A DNA stretch of 64,000 bases from an uncultured Clostridia bacterium (GCA_947087265.1 CAMUBY010000001.1:186001-250000); one strand, 5' to 3'; numbered from the stretch's first letter, positions 8,326-16,937 are shown. The notes: generated by a model from the letters alone, not told the origin. Made by a program: numbers and translations.

Positions 8326-8357
8326 AAAAGCCCCCGCGCTTGGCGCGGGGGCTTTTT
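8326..8357. terminator. Intrinsic terminator of glyA, likely bidirectional
   Basis: Stem 8326-8339 with 8343-8356 (14 bp, very GC rich), loop TTG, then a T run. The A tract on the left also gives a T run for the minus-strand gene that ends at 8365. Confidence 0.92.
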
Positions 8358-8364
8358 GATTATA

Positions 8365-8736
8365 TCAAATGAAGAAAGGGAATAAGAAAAATGTGGCGAC
8401 GCAAGCGCTTGCAATCCAAACGGACCAGATAATCAACCAAAATGCAAAAACGACAATACTGATGGCGAGCCCTGCAATCGCAAGCCCGTTGAGGGAATAT
8501 TTTTTCTTCAACCCGAGGCCGATTGCGCTTAATACCAGTCCGATAAGCGGCACGATACAAAAATAAACCCCCAGATAGATAGACAGCAGGGAGATTACGA
8601 AACCTGCAATACCGAGTCCGTTGACCGGTTTTTTCTTTTCGGGAACAGGGGCGGGTTGTCTGTTCGTCGGTACGCCGCAATAGGGGCAGATAACCGCCAA
8701 ATCGTTAATTTCTTTTCCGCAAATTCTGCAATACAT
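8365..8736 (-). CDS. Zinc-ribbon membrane protein (DUF4190-like)
   Basis: The 123-residue protein begins with a zinc ribbon (CxxC at Cys3-Cys6 and Cys17-Cys20), then a proline and lysine linker, then about three hydrophobic segments (GIAGFVISLLSIYLG, IVPLIGLVLSAIGLGL, and a long one near the C-terminus). The NGLGIAGFVISLLS pattern is that of the DUF4190 group. It is predicted to be a membrane protein with a cytosolic zinc ribbon; function unknown. The promoter and ribosome binding site (AAAGGAAA) are clear, and the gene stands alone. Confidence 0.8.
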   Translation of the reverse strand: MYCRICGKEINDLAVICPYCGVPTNRQPAPVPEKKKPVNGLGIAGFVISLLSIYLGVYFCIVPLIGLVLSAIGLGLKKKYSLNGLAIAGLAISIVVFAFWLIIWSVWIASACVATFFLFPFFI

Positions 8737-8775
8737 AAATTTCCTTTCACGATAAATATATGTTGTGATATTATC

Positions 8776-8803
8776 ATTATACTTTCAAAAAATATTTTGT
8801 CAA
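8776..8803 (-). promoter_or_regulatory. Promoter of the zinc-ribbon membrane protein gene
   Basis: On the minus strand TTGACA (8798-8803), 16 bases, TATAAT (8776-8781). Both hexamers are perfect; the spacer is one base shorter than elsewhere in the window. Confidence 0.8.
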
Positions 8804-8845
8804 GAGTAGAAAAAACAATGTCCGTCGAAAATAGTAAAAAAATGC

Positions 8846-8874
8846 TTGACAGTATCTGATTACCGTCATATAAT
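8846..8874 (+). promoter_or_regulatory. Promoter of the FMN riboswitch-ribU transcript
   Basis: TTGACA (8846-8851), 17 bases, TATAAT (8869-8874), a perfect consensus. Transcription would start near 8881, just before the riboswitch. Confidence 0.9.
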
Positions 8875-8888
8875 ACAAGTAATCGAAT

Positions 8889-9000
8889 ATTCTTTGGGGC
8901 GGAGTGCAATTCTCCACCGGCAGTAAAGTCTGCGAAGAACTGAGGTTCCCGAACGGGTGAGATTCCCGTACCGACGGTATAGTCCGGATGATAAAAGAAT
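8889..9000 (+). promoter_or_regulatory. FMN riboswitch (RFN element)
   Basis: The conserved RFN core is plain: GGGGCGGAGTGCAATTCTCC, then ACCGGCAGTAAAGTCTGCGA, GGTGAGATTCCCGTACCGAC and GGTATAGTCCGGATG. The closing P1 stem is ATTCTTT (8889-8895) with AAAGAAT (8994-9000). FMN binding should favour the terminator just downstream and reduce ribU expression. Confidence 0.97.
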
Positions 9001-9018
9001 GATAAAAGCGTTTTTGCG

Positions 9019-9049
9019 CGCCCCTAAATTTTAGGGGCGTTGTTTTTTT
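9019..9049 (+). terminator. Riboswitch-controlled intrinsic terminator
   Basis: Nine-base-pair stem 9019-9027 with 9031-9039 (CGCCCCTAA/TTAGGGGCG), then TTGTTTTTTT. It lies between the FMN aptamer and ribU and is the likely off switch. Confidence 0.87.
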
Positions 9050-9089
9050 CAAAGAATATCCGAAAATTTATTTTTTGAGGTGTTCTTAT

Positions 9090-9923
9090 ATGAAAGAAAA
9101 GGAACTTGAAACAGAGCGCAATTCTTTGGAAGAATGCGCGTCCGACGAACCCGTCGGAGCGGCTTCCGCGCAGGAAGCTGAGAACGAACTTGCAGTCACT
9201 GCGGACTTCGCACAATCGGCAACGGCGGAAGCCGCGCCCGAAAAGAAAGAAAACCGTGCAAAAGCCGTGTTGCGCGCACACTTCACCGCGCCGCGCATTG
9301 CATACATGGCGCTGTTTACCGCGCTTGCGTATGTGGTAACGTTTTTGGAATTTCCCATTTTTCCTGCCGCGCCTTTCTTGAAGTTTGACTTTGCAAACGT
9401 GTTCTTCATGTTCGAGGGTTTCATTTTCGGACCTGTCGAAGCAATCGTATCCATCGGCATTAAAGAATTACTGTGTTTTGCCGATTCGCAGACGGGCGGC
9501 GTCGGAGAAATCGCAAACTTTTTGATGTCCATTGCGTATGTGTTTGTGCCTGCCGTCGGCTACCGCTTTCTGAAAGGCAGAAAGTGGGTAACGGTTTTCC
9601 TCGTTGTTGCCTGCATACTGCAAATGGGTATCAGCATTCTCGTCAACCGCTATATCAACTTCCCGTTCTTTATGGGCGCGGGCGCGGCGGCAAACTTCCA
9701 AAAATTATGGTACTATGTGCTTGCGTTCAATGCGATTAAGAGCGTAGGTATCAGCATTGTGGTATTCCTGCTCTACAAGCCGCTTTCGCGCTTTATCAAG
9801 ATGACTGCCGATAAGTTCGATAAGCGCATGGCGAAGGCAAAAGCAAAACGCGTTGCGGCAAAAGAAAAAAAGAATACGGACGTTGACGTTGCGGAAACGG
9901 AAAAACAAATTACGCAACAGTAA
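9090..9923 (+). CDS. ribU: Riboflavin ECF transporter substrate-binding protein RibU
   Basis: This is the S component of an ECF transporter and should import riboflavin together with the shared EcfA/EcfA'/EcfT module encoded elsewhere. The FMN riboswitch upstream supports the substrate. The 277-residue protein has a multi-helix membrane core from about residue 68 (IAYMALFTALAYVVTFLE, LKFDFANVFFMFEGFIFGP). RibU proteins are usually near 190-200 residues; here an acidic Ala/Glu-rich N-terminal extension of about 65 residues and a Lys/Ala-rich C-terminal tail of about 40 are added. The ATG at 9090 follows GAGG with normal spacing. Confidence 0.9.
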   Translation: MKEKELETERNSLEECASDEPVGAASAQEAENELAVTADFAQSATAEAAPEKKENRAKAVLRAHFTAPRIAYMALFTALAYVVTFLEFPIFPAAPFLKFDFANVFFMFEGFIFGPVEAIVSIGIKELLCFADSQTGGVGEIANFLMSIAYVFVPAVGYRFLKGRKWVTVFLVVACILQMGISILVNRYINFPFFMGAGAAANFQKLWYYVLAFNAIKSVGISIVVFLLYKPLSRFIKMTADKFDKRMAKAKAKRVAAKEKKNTDVDVAETEKQITQQ

Positions 9924-9937
9924 ACAGATAAAAAACA

Positions 9938-9966
9938 TTGCAAAAATCAGCCGTATGCGGTATAAT
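9938..9966 (+). promoter_or_regulatory. Promoter of the tsaE operon, predicted leaderless
   Basis: TTGCAA (9938-9943), 17 bases, TATAAT (9961-9966). The ATG of tsaE follows eight bases after the -10 box, and no ribosome binding site is present. Confidence 0.82.
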
Positions 9967-9974
9967 AACCGCGT

Positions 9975-10376
9975 ATGGCTGATTTTATTTCCCGTAGTCC
10001 CGAAGAAACCCTCGCCTGGGCGGAGCAATTTGCAAAATCGTTGCGCCCGAACGATACCGTGTTGCTTCTCGGGGAAATGGGCGCAGGCAAAACGCTTATT
10101 GCAAAGGGCATTGCCAAAGGCTTGGGAATCCGCGAAGAAGTCACAAGCCCGACTTACGCTTATGTGAACGCATACGACGATTATCTGTTTCACTTCGACT
10201 GTTACCGCGTGACGAGTGAGGAACAGGCGTTCCGTTTAGGGCTTGCCGATTATTTCGGGGCGGGCGGAATCTGCCTTGTGGAGTGGAGCGAAAATATCGC
10301 GGGGCTACTCCCCGAAGACGTAAAACGGATAGAAATTATCAAACGCGGCGAAGTTGACAGGGAGATACGGTTTTGA
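9975..10376 (+). CDS. tsaE: tRNA threonylcarbamoyladenosine biosynthesis protein TsaE
   Basis: Small P-loop ATPase (133 residues) that works with TsaB and TsaD to put threonylcarbamoyl on A37 of ANN-decoding tRNAs. Walker A is GEMGAGKT (33-40); TSPTYAYVNAY and FHFDCYRV are family motifs. The gene opens a run of five genes that overlap by four bases each (TTGA or ATGA). The ATG sits directly after the promoter without a ribosome binding site, so the first gene of the operon should be translated from a leaderless message. Confidence 0.95.
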   Translation: MADFISRSPEETLAWAEQFAKSLRPNDTVLLLGEMGAGKTLIAKGIAKGLGIREEVTSPTYAYVNAYDDYLFHFDCYRVTSEEQAFRLGLADYFGAGGICLVEWSENIAGLLPEDVKRIEIIKRGEVDREIRF

Positions 10377-10951
10377 AATTTCTCGCAATCGATACGAGCG
10401 GCGCGCGGCTTTCCGTGGTTGCCGCAAACGGAGAACATATCGTTAAAATCCGCGGCGAACAGAGCGCGAAGACGCATTCCGTCCGTCTGATGGGGGAAGT
10501 TGAACGCGCGTTGAAAGAGGCAAATCTCACGGCGCAGGAATGCGATTTTTTCGCCTGTACCATAGGTCCCGGTTCGTTTACGGGGATAAGAATCGGCATA
10601 GCAACGGTCAAAGGCTTGTGCCTTGCCTGCAACAAAAAAGCGGTGGCAGTCACCTCGCTCGACGCGATTGCATACGCTGAAACGGGAAAAAGAATTGCCT
10701 TTCTCGACGCTTTGCACGGCAACGTTTACGCGTGCGCGTATGGCGAGGAAGGCGAAACCGAACTTCCGCCTTCGTTTCTTTCACAAGAGGAATTTGCCGC
10801 GCTTTCCGAGCAGTATGCCCCTGTTACCGATACGGTGGATACGGCGGAGGGTTTATACCGTGCCGTACTCAAAAACTGCGAAAACCGAATTGACGCAAAG
10901 GAGCTGACCGCGCTGTATCTGCGCAAAAGTTCTGCGGAGGAACAGAGATGA
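10373..10951 (+). CDS. tsaB: tRNA threonylcarbamoyladenosine biosynthesis protein TsaB
   Basis: ASKHA-fold partner of TsaD, needed for t6A37 modification of tRNA. The 192-residue protein has MKFLAIDTSG at the start and the TsaB signature CTIGPGSFTGIRIGIATVKG near residue 63. It begins with TTG, overlapping the tsaE stop (TTGA), with GGGAG upstream. Position between tsaE and rimI is the standard Firmicutes order; tsaD, which often follows, is not in the window. Confidence 0.95.
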   Translation: MKFLAIDTSGARLSVVAANGEHIVKIRGEQSAKTHSVRLMGEVERALKEANLTAQECDFFACTIGPGSFTGIRIGIATVKGLCLACNKKAVAVTSLDAIAYAETGKRIAFLDALHGNVYACAYGEEGETELPPSFLSQEEFAALSEQYAPVTDTVDTAEGLYRAVLKNCENRIDAKELTALYLRKSSAEEQR

Positions 10952-11385
10952 ACGGCAGAGTCTGGACGACGGAAGATTTAGATGCAATCGCTTCTCTCGA
11001 AGCGGAGTGTTTCCCCGTGGAGCCTTGGAGCAGAAGAATGCTTGCCGATTCCTTCCTTTCGGGCAATTTTTACGGAACGCTTTTGGAAGAGGGCGGTACC
11101 GTCGTCGCATACGGCGGTATGAGCGTAGTGCTCGATGAGGCGGAAATCCAACTCGTGGCTACGGCGGAAATGTACCGTCGTTGCGGCAGGGGCGGTAGAA
11201 TTTTAGAAGACTTAATCGAAGAGGCGAAGCGGCGCAAGGTCAAGCGTATTTTTCTGGAAGTGCGCGTTTCCAACGCGGCGGCGCAGATACTCTATCTTAA
11301 ATACGGGTTTGTGGGCATATATAGCCGCACCCGATACTATCCCGACGGCGAGGATGCGCTCGTCATGAAAAAGGAGCTCGATTGA
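10948..11385 (+). CDS. rimI: Ribosomal protein S18-alanine N-acetyltransferase
   Basis: GNAT-family acetyltransferase (145 residues) expected to acetylate the N-terminal alanine of ribosomal protein S18. The acetyl-CoA loop is the RRCGRGGRIL segment near residues 73-82, followed by the typical IFLEVRVSNAAAQILYLKYG, in which Asn and the final Tyr fit the GNAT C-terminal motif. It overlaps tsaB by four bases and follows the usual tsaE-tsaB-rimI order. The exact substrate is inferred from that position. Confidence 0.9.
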   Translation: MNGRVWTTEDLDAIASLEAECFPVEPWSRRMLADSFLSGNFYGTLLEEGGTVVAYGGMSVVLDEAEIQLVATAEMYRRCGRGGRILEDLIEEAKRRKVKRIFLEVRVSNAAAQILYLKYGFVGIYSRTRYYPDGEDALVMKKELD

Positions 11386-12080
11386 AACTTTCCTATCTCC
11401 AAAAGGGAACGGGCAAGGACTTACTTTTATTGCACGGTTACCTTTCTACCAAAGAAAGTTTTTATCCGCAAATCGAATATTTTTCGAAGTTTTACCGCGT
11501 TACCGCGCTCGACTTTTTGGGCTTCGGGGAGAGCGGTGAACTCACCGAGCCGTTTTCCGTTTCCGATTACGCCGACTGGCTTATGCAGGCGCTCGACGAA
11601 CTCGGTATCGTAAAGCCGCTCGTCATCGCCCATTCGTTCGGCGGCAGAGTGGCGGTGAAATGTCTTTCGCGCGGAAACGCGTTTGAACGCGCCGTGCTCA
11701 CGGGCTGCGCGGGCATTGTCCCCAAACGCGGTTTCAAATACAAGGTGCGCGTCAAGACGTACCGTTTCGTCAAAAAATTTGCACCGCGTTATGCCGAAAA
11801 AAAGTTCGGCAGCAGCGAATACAGAAGTCTTTCGCCCGTCATGCGCGAAAGTTATAAAAGAATCGTCAACGAAGATTTGCGGGAGGACGCGAAAAAAATT
11901 TCCGTGCCCGTTCTGTTCATCGTCGGAGAAAAGGATACGGAAACGCCCGTATCGTCCGCGCTCGTCTACAACGCGAGCGTTGTGGGAAGCAAATTGTGCA
12001 TACTGCCAAACTGCGGCCACTTCGCGCATTTAGACGATGCGCTGGCATTCAATCTTGCGGCAGAGGAGTTTTTCAAATGA
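11382..12080 (+). CDS. Alpha/beta-fold hydrolase
   Basis: A 232-residue alpha/beta hydrolase with all three catalytic elements visible: nucleophile Ser in AHSFGGRV (near residue 88), Asp in VGEKDTETP and His in NCGHFAHLD. LLLHGYLSTKESF is the oxyanion-hole strand. The substrate cannot be told from sequence; the family includes esterases, haloperoxidase-like enzymes and MenH-type enzymes. The gene starts at TTG with AAGGAG upstream and overlaps rimI and the Mur ligase gene by four bases each, so it belongs to the operon. Confidence 0.85.
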   Translation: MKLSYLQKGTGKDLLLLHGYLSTKESFYPQIEYFSKFYRVTALDFLGFGESGELTEPFSVSDYADWLMQALDELGIVKPLVIAHSFGGRVAVKCLSRGNAFERAVLTGCAGIVPKRGFKYKVRVKTYRFVKKFAPRYAEKKFGSSEYRSLSPVMRESYKRIVNEDLREDAKKISVPVLFIVGEKDTETPVSSALVYNASVVGSKLCILPNCGHFAHLDDALAFNLAAEEFFK

Positions 12081-13663
12081 TTTTTTCGGAGCCTGTTATT
12101 ATCGGAATCGTGTTCGGAAGTATTCTTTCGGGTTGGCTTCTTTCGCTCGTTTGCTTACGCATGACGGGCATTTTACAGCAGGAGGGATACGCCGCAAAAC
12201 CTTTTCTGAAATGGTGTTACCGTCACAAAAATTTAGAAGCGCGGCGGCTGGTGTTGCTTGCGATTTCGCTTGCGCTGTTGCTCGCGCTCTTTAATCTCTG
12301 TTTCTGTTTTTGGGGCTATAAAATTGCCAACCTCATTTCAACGGTTATCTTCGTCGGCTGGATTGTGTTCTATTTTATTTCCGAACGCAAGCGCGCCCTG
12401 AAAGTGAAAACAAACCCGACAAACCGTTTTATCCGTCTTATCGTTTGCAATTTCCTGTTTTTAACGCTCATTTCCTGCGGACTCGGTTTTGCCTGCACGG
12501 CGGCTTCTTACGCCATCGATTCCAAATGGTACTATCTGTTCCGCTACGTCTATTTCGCGCTCCTGCCGCTTGCGCTTCCGCTCGTGATTGCACTTTCGAA
12601 CTCGGTCATGAAGTTGTATGAAATTCCGCACGGAAAGAAATTTTTACGCAAGGCGAATAAACTGCTCGCCGCAAGTAACTGCAAAATTGTGGGCATTACG
12701 GGGAGTTACGGAAAGACGAGCGTCAAGAATTTTGCAAACACCATTCTTTCGGGCAAGTACCGCGTAATTGCGACGCCCGCTTCGTACAATACGCCGCTCG
12801 GCATTGCGCGCACGGTGAGCGAGCAGGGACTCGATTGCGATATTTTCCTCGCCGAAATGGGTGCGCGGAAAGTGGGCGACATCAAGGAATTGTGCGACAT
12901 GGTAAACCCTGAATACGGCGTGATTACGGGCGTGTGTTGCCAGCACCTCGAATCGTTCGGCTCTCTCAAACACATTCAGGAAGAGAAAGGCGTGCTTGCG
13001 AAGCGTGCCGATAAAGTCGTGCTCGGAAGTACCGTGGAAGCGGAAAAGGAAGGCGCGCTCCGTGAAGGCGTAGATTTCGGCGCGGAAGACATCGTGCTTT
13101 CTACAAGCGGCACTTCGTTCATGCTGCGTTTGAAGGACGAGAAAGTTGCCGTGCATACGGCGCTTCTCGGCAGACACGCGGCGGAAGATATTGCGCTTGC
13201 AAGCGCGCTTGCCTATTTGCTTGGCATGACGCCGCAGGAGATTGCCGCAGGTATCAAAGACATCCAGCCCGTGCCGCACCGCTTGCAGAAAACGGAGGCG
13301 AACGGCGTTACCATTCTGGACGATTCATATAACTCCAACGTGGAGGGCGCGAAAGTCGCGGTGGAAACGCTCAAACTGTTCGGCGGCAAAAAGTACGTCG
13401 TCACGCCGGGGCTTGTAGAATTGGGGCTCATCGAAGAGAAGAAGAACAAGGAACTCGGCGCGCTGTTCGTAGGGCTCGACGGCGTGATACTCGTCGGAGA
13501 AGTGCGCGTGCTGCCGCTGCGCAGCGGCTATCTGGAGGCAGGCGGCGAGGAAGAAAAAGTCAAACTCGTGCCTTCGCTCCATAAAGCGCAGTTGCTGCTT
13601 GCGGAACTCTTAACCGAGGGCGATACCGTACTGTTCCTGAACGATTTGCCCGATAAATATTAA
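12077..13663 (+). CDS. Mur ligase family protein with an N-terminal membrane domain (MurF-like)
   Basis: The C-terminal part is a Mur ligase: P-loop GITGSYGKTS from residue 206, FLAEMGARKVGDI, a central GVCCQHLESFGSLKHIQEEK segment, and HRLQ with DDSYNSNVEGA in the third region. Those motifs fit MurF, which joins D-Ala-D-Ala to the UDP-MurNAc tripeptide. Ordinary MurF is about 450 residues and soluble; here about 200 N-terminal residues hold roughly five hydrophobic segments, for example IGIVFGSILSGWLLSLVCL. The ATG overlaps the hydrolase stop (ATGA). The D-Ala-D-Ala ligase gene follows, which supports a wall role. MurT was considered, but no gatD partner or MurT zinc site is seen. Confidence 0.83.
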   Translation: MIFSEPVIIGIVFGSILSGWLLSLVCLRMTGILQQEGYAAKPFLKWCYRHKNLEARRLVLLAISLALLLALFNLCFCFWGYKIANLISTVIFVGWIVFYFISERKRALKVKTNPTNRFIRLIVCNFLFLTLISCGLGFACTAASYAIDSKWYYLFRYVYFALLPLALPLVIALSNSVMKLYEIPHGKKFLRKANKLLAASNCKIVGITGSYGKTSVKNFANTILSGKYRVIATPASYNTPLGIARTVSEQGLDCDIFLAEMGARKVGDIKELCDMVNPEYGVITGVCCQHLESFGSLKHIQEEKGVLAKRADKVVLGSTVEAEKEGALREGVDFGAEDIVLSTSGTSFMLRLKDEKVAVHTALLGRHAAEDIALASALAYLLGMTPQEIAAGIKDIQPVPHRLQKTEANGVTILDDSYNSNVEGAKVAVETLKLFGGKKYVVTPGLVELGLIEEKKNKELGALFVGLDGVILVGEVRVLPLRSGYLEAGGEEEKVKLVPSLHKAQLLLAELLTEGDTVLFLNDLPDKY

Positions 13664-13681
13664 AAATTTCAATGATTGATT

Positions 13682-13715
13682 CGCACCGAAGAAAACCTTC
13701 GGTGCGTTTTATTTT
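13682..13715 (+). terminator. Intrinsic terminator between the Mur ligase gene and ddl
   Basis: Stem CGCACCGAAG/CTTCGGTGCG (13682-13691 with 13697-13706) and a following TTTTATTTT run. The ddl ribosome binding site begins right after it, so it may attenuate rather than fully separate the two genes. Confidence 0.85.
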
Positions 13716-13726
13716 AAGGAGGAATT

Positions 13727-14824
13727 ATGAAAACGGTTGCCATATTTTTCGGAGGAGACTCCAACGAACACGAAATTTCTATCATCACGGGCTTGCTCGC
13801 CGTCAATCTGCTGAAAAGCCGCTACCGCGTTATGCCCGTCTACCTTACGCGCACGGGGGAATGGTACGCCTCGGAAAAAATGCAAAGCGTAGACGACTTC
13901 AAAGACCTTTCTGGTTTTCCGCGCGTTGCGCTAAACGGGAATGCGCTTGTGCGTTTTCAGAAGCGTAAAAAGAAAGTTGCCGAAATCGACGTCGCGTTAA
14001 ACTGCTGTCACGGCGGTGAGGGGGAGGACGGTACGCTTGCCGCGCTTTTGAATTTGCACGGCGTGCCGTTTGCCTCTCCGTCCGTTGCCGTGTCGAGCGT
14101 GTTCATGAATAAGGAACTCGGCAAAATTGCTGCAAAGGGGCTTGGTATTCCCGTTACGGAAAGTTTCTTCGTGCGCGAAGCGGAGTGGAAGGAAAGCGAA
14201 GAAAAAGTGTGTGAGCGGGCGGAAGCGTTCGGTTATCCCGTCATTATAAAGCCGACGCGGCTGGGTTCGAGTATTGGCATTAAAGTTGCGAAAACGCGGG
14301 AAGAATTCGCAAACGCCCTGCGGCTTGCGTTCCGTTTAGACGAGAGCGCGGTTGTCGAACGCTATCTCGCGGGCAAGCGCGATATCAACTGCGCCGCCTA
14401 CCGCAAAGAGGGTAAGGTGATTGTATCTCCCTGCGAAGAAGTGTTTTCAAACGAGGAAATTCTCTCCTTTTCGGAAAAGTACGAAGGTACGGGCGCGCGC
14501 AGTTCCGCATTCCCCGCTCAGTTACAAGAGGGAATGTCCGAGCAAATTCAAGCGTATACGAAACTCATATACGAACGGTTTGAAGTTTGCGGCGTGGTGC
14601 GCGCTGACTTTCTGATTGAGGGCGACAACGTTTATTTCAACGAACTCAATACCGTTCCCGGCTCGCTTGCCTGCTATCTGTTCGGCGAATCGCTCACGGA
14701 AAACCGCGATTTTTTGGTTTCGCTCGTAGAGGAGGCAAAGCCTGCCGTAGTGAAAGAAAAGGTTGTTACGGGCATTTTAGAGACTCCTGTTTTCAAGGGC
14801 GGAAAGGGAAGCAAGCGGCGGTAA
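13727..14824 (+). CDS. ddl: D-alanine--D-alanine ligase
   Basis: ATP-grasp enzyme of 365 residues that makes the D-Ala-D-Ala dipeptide for peptidoglycan, the substrate of MurF. Signatures are FFGGDSNEHEIS at the start, NCCHGGEGEDGTLAALL near 90, IIKPTRLGSSIGI near 178 and FNELNTVPGS near 304, which covers the magnesium-binding and substrate-binding residues. The ribosome binding site AAGGAGG is strong. Together with the preceding Mur ligase it makes a small wall-precursor module. Confidence 0.95.
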   Translation: MKTVAIFFGGDSNEHEISIITGLLAVNLLKSRYRVMPVYLTRTGEWYASEKMQSVDDFKDLSGFPRVALNGNALVRFQKRKKKVAEIDVALNCCHGGEGEDGTLAALLNLHGVPFASPSVAVSSVFMNKELGKIAAKGLGIPVTESFFVREAEWKESEEKVCERAEAFGYPVIIKPTRLGSSIGIKVAKTREEFANALRLAFRLDESAVVERYLAGKRDINCAAYRKEGKVIVSPCEEVFSNEEILSFSEKYEGTGARSSAFPAQLQEGMSEQIQAYTKLIYERFEVCGVVRADFLIEGDNVYFNELNTVPGSLACYLFGESLTENRDFLVSLVEEAKPAVVKEKVVTGILETPVFKGGKGSKRR

Positions 14825-14864
14825 ACAAAATCGTGCACGGCGCGTCATTTTTGCCGTGAAAACC

Positions 14865-14893
14865 TTGCAAACAGCGCGTATATTTTGTATAAT
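14865..14893 (+). promoter_or_regulatory. Promoter of icd
   Basis: TTGCAA (14865-14870), 17 bases, TATAAT (14888-14893). The start site near 14900 lies on the ribosome binding site AAGGAG itself, so the leader is only about 10 bases. Confidence 0.8.
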
Positions 14894-14910
14894 GTTTCCA
14901 AGGAGTACTT

Positions 14911-16113
14911 ATGGCAAAAATCAAAATGACAACGCCGCTCGTCGAAATGGACGGCGACGAAATGACGCGTATTCTCTGGAAAAAAATCAAAGAGATTCTT
15001 ATCCTTCCTTTCGTCGATTTACATACCGAATACTACGATTTGGGACTTGAAAACCGCGACAGAACAGACGATACCGTTACCGTTGAGAGTGCGCTTGCCG
15101 CAAAGAAATACGGTGTTGCAGTCAAGTGCGCCACGATTACGCCCAACTTACAGCGCATGAGCGAATACAAGCTCAAAAAGATGTGGAAGAGCCCGAACGG
15201 CACCATTCGGCGCATTTTAGACGGCACGGTATTCCGCGCACCCATTCTCTGCAAAGGCATTCAGTCTTACGTTCCGAACTGGAAACAGCCGATTGTGATA
15301 GCCCGCCATGCCTACGGCGACGTGTATTCCGCCGTGGATGCTACGGTCGGTGAGGGTGAAAAAGTTTATCTCGTCACTGAAAAAGAGGGCAGGGAAACGG
15401 GGCGCACGCTCATTCACGATTTTACGATTGGTTCGGGCGTTGTGCAGGGAATGCACAATTTGGACTCGTCTATCCGCTCGTTTGCGCACTCCTGTTTCCG
15501 CTATGCGCTCGACAACGGTATGCCCGTGATTTTTGCAACGAAAGATACGATTTCTAAAGTTTACGACGGTCGGTTCAAGCAGATTTTTGCGGAAGTGTTC
15601 GGGGAATATAAGAACACGTTTGCGGAAAAGAACATCGAATATCTGTATACGCTGATAGACGACGCAGTTGCGCGCGTGATGCGTTCGCAGGGCGGAATGC
15701 TCTGGGTGTGCAAGAATTACGACGGCGACGTGATGAGCGACATGGTGGCAACCGCCTACGGTTCGCTCGGCATGATGACTTCCGTATTGGTCTCCCCTGA
15801 CGGCAAGTACGAATTCGAGGCGGCGCACGGCACGGTGACGCGGCACTATTATAAATACCGCAACGGCGAGGAAACTTCCACCAATTCCGTGGCAACCATT
15901 TTCGCCTGGACGGGCGCACTCAAAAAACGCGGCGAACTCGACGGAAACGCCGAACTCGTCGGCTTTGCGGAAAAGTTGGAACGCGCTACCGTAACGACGG
16001 TTGAGGGAGGGGAGATGACGGGGGATTTGATTCCGCTGTTTTCGCGCAAAGGCATTACGCCGCGTAAGTGCAATACCGATGCATTTTTAGAAGCGGTTGC
16101 AAAAAGATTGTAA
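14911..16113 (+). CDS. icd: NADP-dependent isocitrate dehydrogenase (eukaryotic-type subfamily)
   Basis: Oxidative decarboxylation of isocitrate to 2-oxoglutarate, supplying carbon for glutamate and NADPH. The 400-residue protein follows the homodimeric type II family shared with eukaryotes, not the E. coli-type enzyme: [19 protein letters not shown] at the start, [19 protein letters not shown] near 72-90, [12 protein letters not shown] and [15 protein letters not shown]. No other Krebs cycle gene is nearby, so the role is probably biosynthetic. It has its own promoter and ends at a bidirectional terminator. Confidence 0.95.
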   Translation: MAKIKMTTPLVEMDGDEMTRILWKKIKEILILPFVDLHTEYYDLGLENRDRTDDTVTVESALAAKKYGVAVKCATITPNLQRMSEYKLKKMWKSPNGTIRRILDGTVFRAPILCKGIQSYVPNWKQPIVIARHAYGDVYSAVDATVGEGEKVYLVTEKEGRETGRTLIHDFTIGSGVVQGMHNLDSSIRSFAHSCFRYALDNGMPVIFATKDTISKVYDGRFKQIFAEVFGEYKNTFAEKNIEYLYTLIDDAVARVMRSQGGMLWVCKNYDGDVMSDMVATAYGSLGMMTSVLVSPDGKYEFEAAHGTVTRHYYKYRNGEETSTNSVATIFAWTGALKKRGELDGNAELVGFAEKLERATVTTVEGGEMTGDLIPLFSRKGITPRKCNTDAFLEAVAKRL

Positions 16114-16145
16114 AAAAACTCCGCGGGGATACCGCGGAATTTTTA
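16114..16145. terminator. Bidirectional intrinsic terminator between icd and the zinc peptidase gene
   Basis: TCCGCGG/CCGCGGA stem (16120-16126 with 16132-16138), loop GGATA, an A7 run on the left and a T run on the right. It serves two convergent genes. Confidence 0.87.
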
Positions 16146-16152
16146 TATTATT

Positions 16153-16875
16153 TTATTTCTTTCGTATCATTGAAAGAATGATAAACAGGAAACGCAGGAA
16201 GTAGACGAGCGAAATCAGAAGAGAAGCGACGTAGGTGAGGGCGGCGGCAGTAAGTACTTTGCTTGCTTTCGGAATTTCCTCTTTGGTAAGAATGCCGTCC
16301 TCCACGAGCATTTTCTTCGCGCGCCGCGAAGCATTAAATTCCACGGGCAGCGTCACCAGCATAAACAGGGTGGAAAGCCCGTACATACCGATTCCGACGT
16401 AGACAATCCATTCTCCGTACGGCAAGCCCTCCGTGCCCCAAAGCAGAATATCGAGAAGCAAGCCCACAATAATCATGGGGAGCGCAAGCCGCGAACCGAT
16501 ATTGGTAATCGGTACGAGCACGTTTCTGATTTTATAGGGGACATAGCCGGACTTCTTCTGCATCACGTGCCCGATTTCGTGCGCCGCCACCGCAACGCTT
16601 GCAACCGACGCGCTGCCGTAAGTGCTCATGGAAAGGTTTACCTGCTTTTTCACGGGATTGTAGTGGTCGGTCAGTTTTCCGTTCACGCGGTTGATTGAAA
16701 TATCGTTCACGCCCCGTTTCTGCATAAGCCGCACGGCGGTATCGTAACCCGTCATGCGGGAACTGTTCATCACCTTGTCATAAGCGGAATAGGTGGTATT
16801 CACCTTTGCGCTCGCCCAAGCGGAAAACGCGAGAAAGGGCAATAAAATCAACAAAAATAAAAGATAATAATACAT
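16153..16875 (-). CDS. Membrane zinc metallopeptidase (YugP family)
   Basis: The 240-residue protein has the zinc site HEIGH at residues 99-103, an N-terminal hydrophobic segment (YYYLLFLLILLPFLAFSAWA), two further membrane segments near 125-160 and one at the C-terminus. This matches the neutral zinc metallopeptidase family that includes B. subtilis YugP; the physiological substrate is not known. The ATG at 16875 is preferred because GAGGG lies seven bases upstream; longer in-frame starts cover that site. It converges on icd and diverges from obgE, with a possible -10 box TACAAT but no good -35. Confidence 0.88.
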   Translation of the reverse strand: MYYYLLFLLILLPFLAFSAWASAKVNTTYSAYDKVMNSSRMTGYDTAVRLMQKRGVNDISINRVNGKLTDHYNPVKKQVNLSMSTYGSASVASVAVAAHEIGHVMQKKSGYVPYKIRNVLVPITNIGSRLALPMIIVGLLLDILLWGTEGLPYGEWIVYVGIGMYGLSTLFMLVTLPVEFNASRRAKKMLVEDGILTKEEIPKASKVLTAAALTYVASLLISLVYFLRFLFIILSMIRKK

Positions 16876-16937
16876 AAATTCCCTCATTGATATTGTACCA
16901 CAGTTTACGGAGTTTTTAACACATTTTGTAAAACTTC

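Noticed and set aside
12077-13663. MurT (lipid II amidation) instead of MurF
   Set aside because: No gatD gene is adjacent, the cysteine zinc site of MurT is not seen, and the neighbour is ddl.
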